From: Candidatus Uhrbacteria bacterium CG_4_9_14_3_um_filter_36_7
Lineage (GTDB): Bacteria > Patescibacteriota > Patescibacteriia > UBA9934 > GWF2-40-263
Assembly: GCA_002791255.1 (NCBI GenBank)
Contig: PFWS01000020.1
Span: forward strand, 4,661 to 18,716
Length of the DNA: 14,056 bases
Reading direction: 5' to 3'
Each line of letters opens with the position of its first letter. Within the stretch, counting starts at the first letter, position 1. The position numbers were made by a program, and so were the translations under genes. A model generated the notes under the pieces. The model worked only from the letters and a program-made list of their open reading frames with translations, was not told the origin of the DNA and made no database searches. Positions 13,455 through 14,056 of the stretch are shown one piece after another.

Positions 13455-13655
13455 TTACTCAATTGTTGCCCCATTTTGACGAAGTTTATCGACTATTTCT
13501 TGGGAAAAATTTGGTATTTTTATAACATCACCCCAGTTTTTAAATTTACCATGTTCTTCCCGATATTGGATTAGTTCATCAACAAGATTTTCTTCAATAA
13601 TATTTAATTTTTTTAGTTCATCTTTACTTGAATTGTTTAAATTAATATTTGGCAT
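13455..13655 (-). CDS. Small ComEA-like helix-hairpin-helix protein
   Basis: The 66-residue protein is a single ComEA-type HhH unit: INLNNSSKDELKKLNIIEE at the start, the helix DELIQYREEHGKFKNWGD, and the second hairpin VIKIPNFSQEIVDKLRQNG. ComEA HhH domains bind DNA non-specifically during uptake, but this protein has no membrane anchor or signal, so it is either a cytosolic DNA-binding protein or an adaptor. The first hairpin is degenerate (KKLNIIEE instead of a Gly-rich turn such as LPGIG), which may weaken DNA contact. The -10-like TATTTT (13666-13671, minus strand) lies ten bases before ATG 13655. The gene is monocistronic, ending in the terminator at 13397-13427. Confidence 0.9.
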   Translation of the reverse strand: MPNINLNNSSKDELKKLNIIEENLVDELIQYREEHGKFKNWGDVIKIPNFSQEIVDKLRQNGATIE

Positions 13656-13750
13656 AAGTTTTTTTAAAATACTTAATAAATACCATCAATTTTTACTATA
13701 AAATTCAAATAAGAGAGTGTCAATGTTTTTTTGATTGATGTTTCATATTT

Positions 13751-13778
13751 TTGCAGAATTTTATAATTTCTGTATACT
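13751..13778 (+). promoter_or_regulatory. Candidate promoter (TTGCAG ... TATACT)
   Basis: TTGCAG (13751-13756) and TATACT (13773-13778) are separated by 16 bases, the only such pair with both elements in this gap. It points to the right, into the G-rich hairpin region, with a predicted start near 13785. Confidence 0.4.
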
Positions 13779-13786
13779 TTAACAAG

Positions 13787-13836
13787 CTCCAGATGGAGGA
13801 TATGGCGGGGGCAGAAGTGGGAGGCTGGAGTTTTTT
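13787..13836 (+). terminator. Hairpin/attenuator-like structure with T6 tract and G-rich loop
   Basis: CTCCAG (13787-13792) pairs with CTGGAG (13825-13830), followed by T6 and then a second T run. The intervening 32 bases are strikingly G-rich in an AT-rich region, with six to seven GG or longer runs. The same CTCC can instead pair locally with GGAG at 13795-13798. Mutually exclusive hairpins ending in a T run downstream of a promoter resemble an attenuator or a very short RNA. The large loop makes it a poor ordinary terminator. Confidence 0.4.
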
Positions 13837-13860
13837 GGTTTTTCTCTAACAACAAAGCAA

Positions 13861-14008
13861 ATGGGCTTTTTTTAGGGAGAGACCATTAAGTAAAGGGGTA
13901 AGAGATGATTGGTGCAGCAGATGTGGAGTGTGTAAGAAATTTGTTACTCGTCATCGTCAAAGCACTTGTAGCTTTGAATTACGAAACTCAAAAATAGATT
14001 ATTTTTAA
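13861..14008 (+). pseudogene. Small Cys-rich zinc-finger-like reading frame, broken at a T7 run
   Basis: The frame ending at TAA 14006-14008 encodes RERPLSKGVRDDWCSRCGVC, then KKFVTRHRQSTCSFELRNSK and IDYF. Cysteines lie in a C-x2-C-x2-C-x13-C pattern and basic residues between them suggest a small zinc-binding, nucleic-acid-type protein. No start codon exists in this frame after the TAA at 13847-13849. ATG 13861 (MGFF) is in the neighbouring frame and joins it exactly if one T of the T7 run at 13867-13873 is removed, giving 48 residues. A good terminator follows 16 bases after the stop. It is therefore either a recent pseudogene, a gene using slippage at T7, or an intact gene with a sequencing error. 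I do not recognise the family. Confidence 0.45.
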
Positions 14009-14024
14009 GATAAACAAAAACAGT

Positions 14025-14046
14025 ATTCACTTATGGTGAATTTTTT
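14025..14046 (+). terminator. Intrinsic terminator at the window end
   Basis: ATTCAC-TTATG-GTGAAT forms a 6-bp stem with a five-base loop and is followed by a T run. It is placed 16 bases after the stop of the Cys-rich frame, where a terminator for that gene would be expected. Confidence 0.7.
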
Positions 14047-14056
14047 GTTTGAAATT

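Noticed and set aside
13673..13855. 60-codon minus-strand frame
   Set aside because: It runs through the promoter-like and G-rich hairpin region and has no recognisable features.
1..14056. tRNA, rRNA, CRISPR arrays, insertion sequences
   Set aside because: I saw no T-loop-like GGTTCGA pattern, no regularly spaced repeats and no transposase-like sequence on either strand.

Overview
The window is AT-rich bacterial DNA using the standard stop codons (both TAA and TGA end recognisable genes). It is packed with short genes, small redox proteins and minimal membrane proteins. Together with a CxxC-x17-CxxC zinc-ribbon protein, a stand-alone ComEA-like helix-hairpin-helix protein and a single-domain EamA transporter, this looks most like the Patescibacteria/CPR. 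That placement is inference from gene content; there is no rRNA or other marker. Few genes have a clear Shine-Dalgarno sequence. Several start 5-11 bases after a -10-like hexamer, which suggests leaderless or nearly leaderless mRNAs.

Left part (1-2899): the C-terminal end of a PD-(D/E)XK nuclease-like protein; an msrB methionine sulfoxide reductase; then a tight four-gene cluster of a half-size EamA transporter, TspO, a four-helix membrane protein with three histidines, and a conserved soluble protein of unknown function.

Middle (3069-5039): a frameshifted P-loop kinase-like gene, followed by an unusual composite gene. That gene joins a P-loop kinase, an S51-type peptidase, a membrane helix and a duplicated eight-cysteine domain, and its tail continues in another frame.

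Core (5056-8211): a four-gene thiol/permease module. It encodes a thioredoxin-like/DUF2703 fusion, a small CPLC thioredoxin, an exported thioredoxin fused to a CcdA/DsbD-like electron carrier, and an ArsP/UPF0718-type permease. The last two genes overlap. I read this as a membrane thiol relay serving a permease, possibly for metalloid or thiol-reactive compounds.

Right part (8299-14056): an ABC-F protein (minus strand), a YgjP-like metallopeptidase, a VOC/glyoxalase-fold protein with a clear terminator, an ABC exporter half-transporter, a zinc-ribbon protein and an HhH protein (both minus). The end holds a G-rich hairpin region and a small Cys-rich reading frame that is broken at a T7 run but followed by a good terminator. 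I found no tRNA, rRNA, CRISPR array or insertion sequence.
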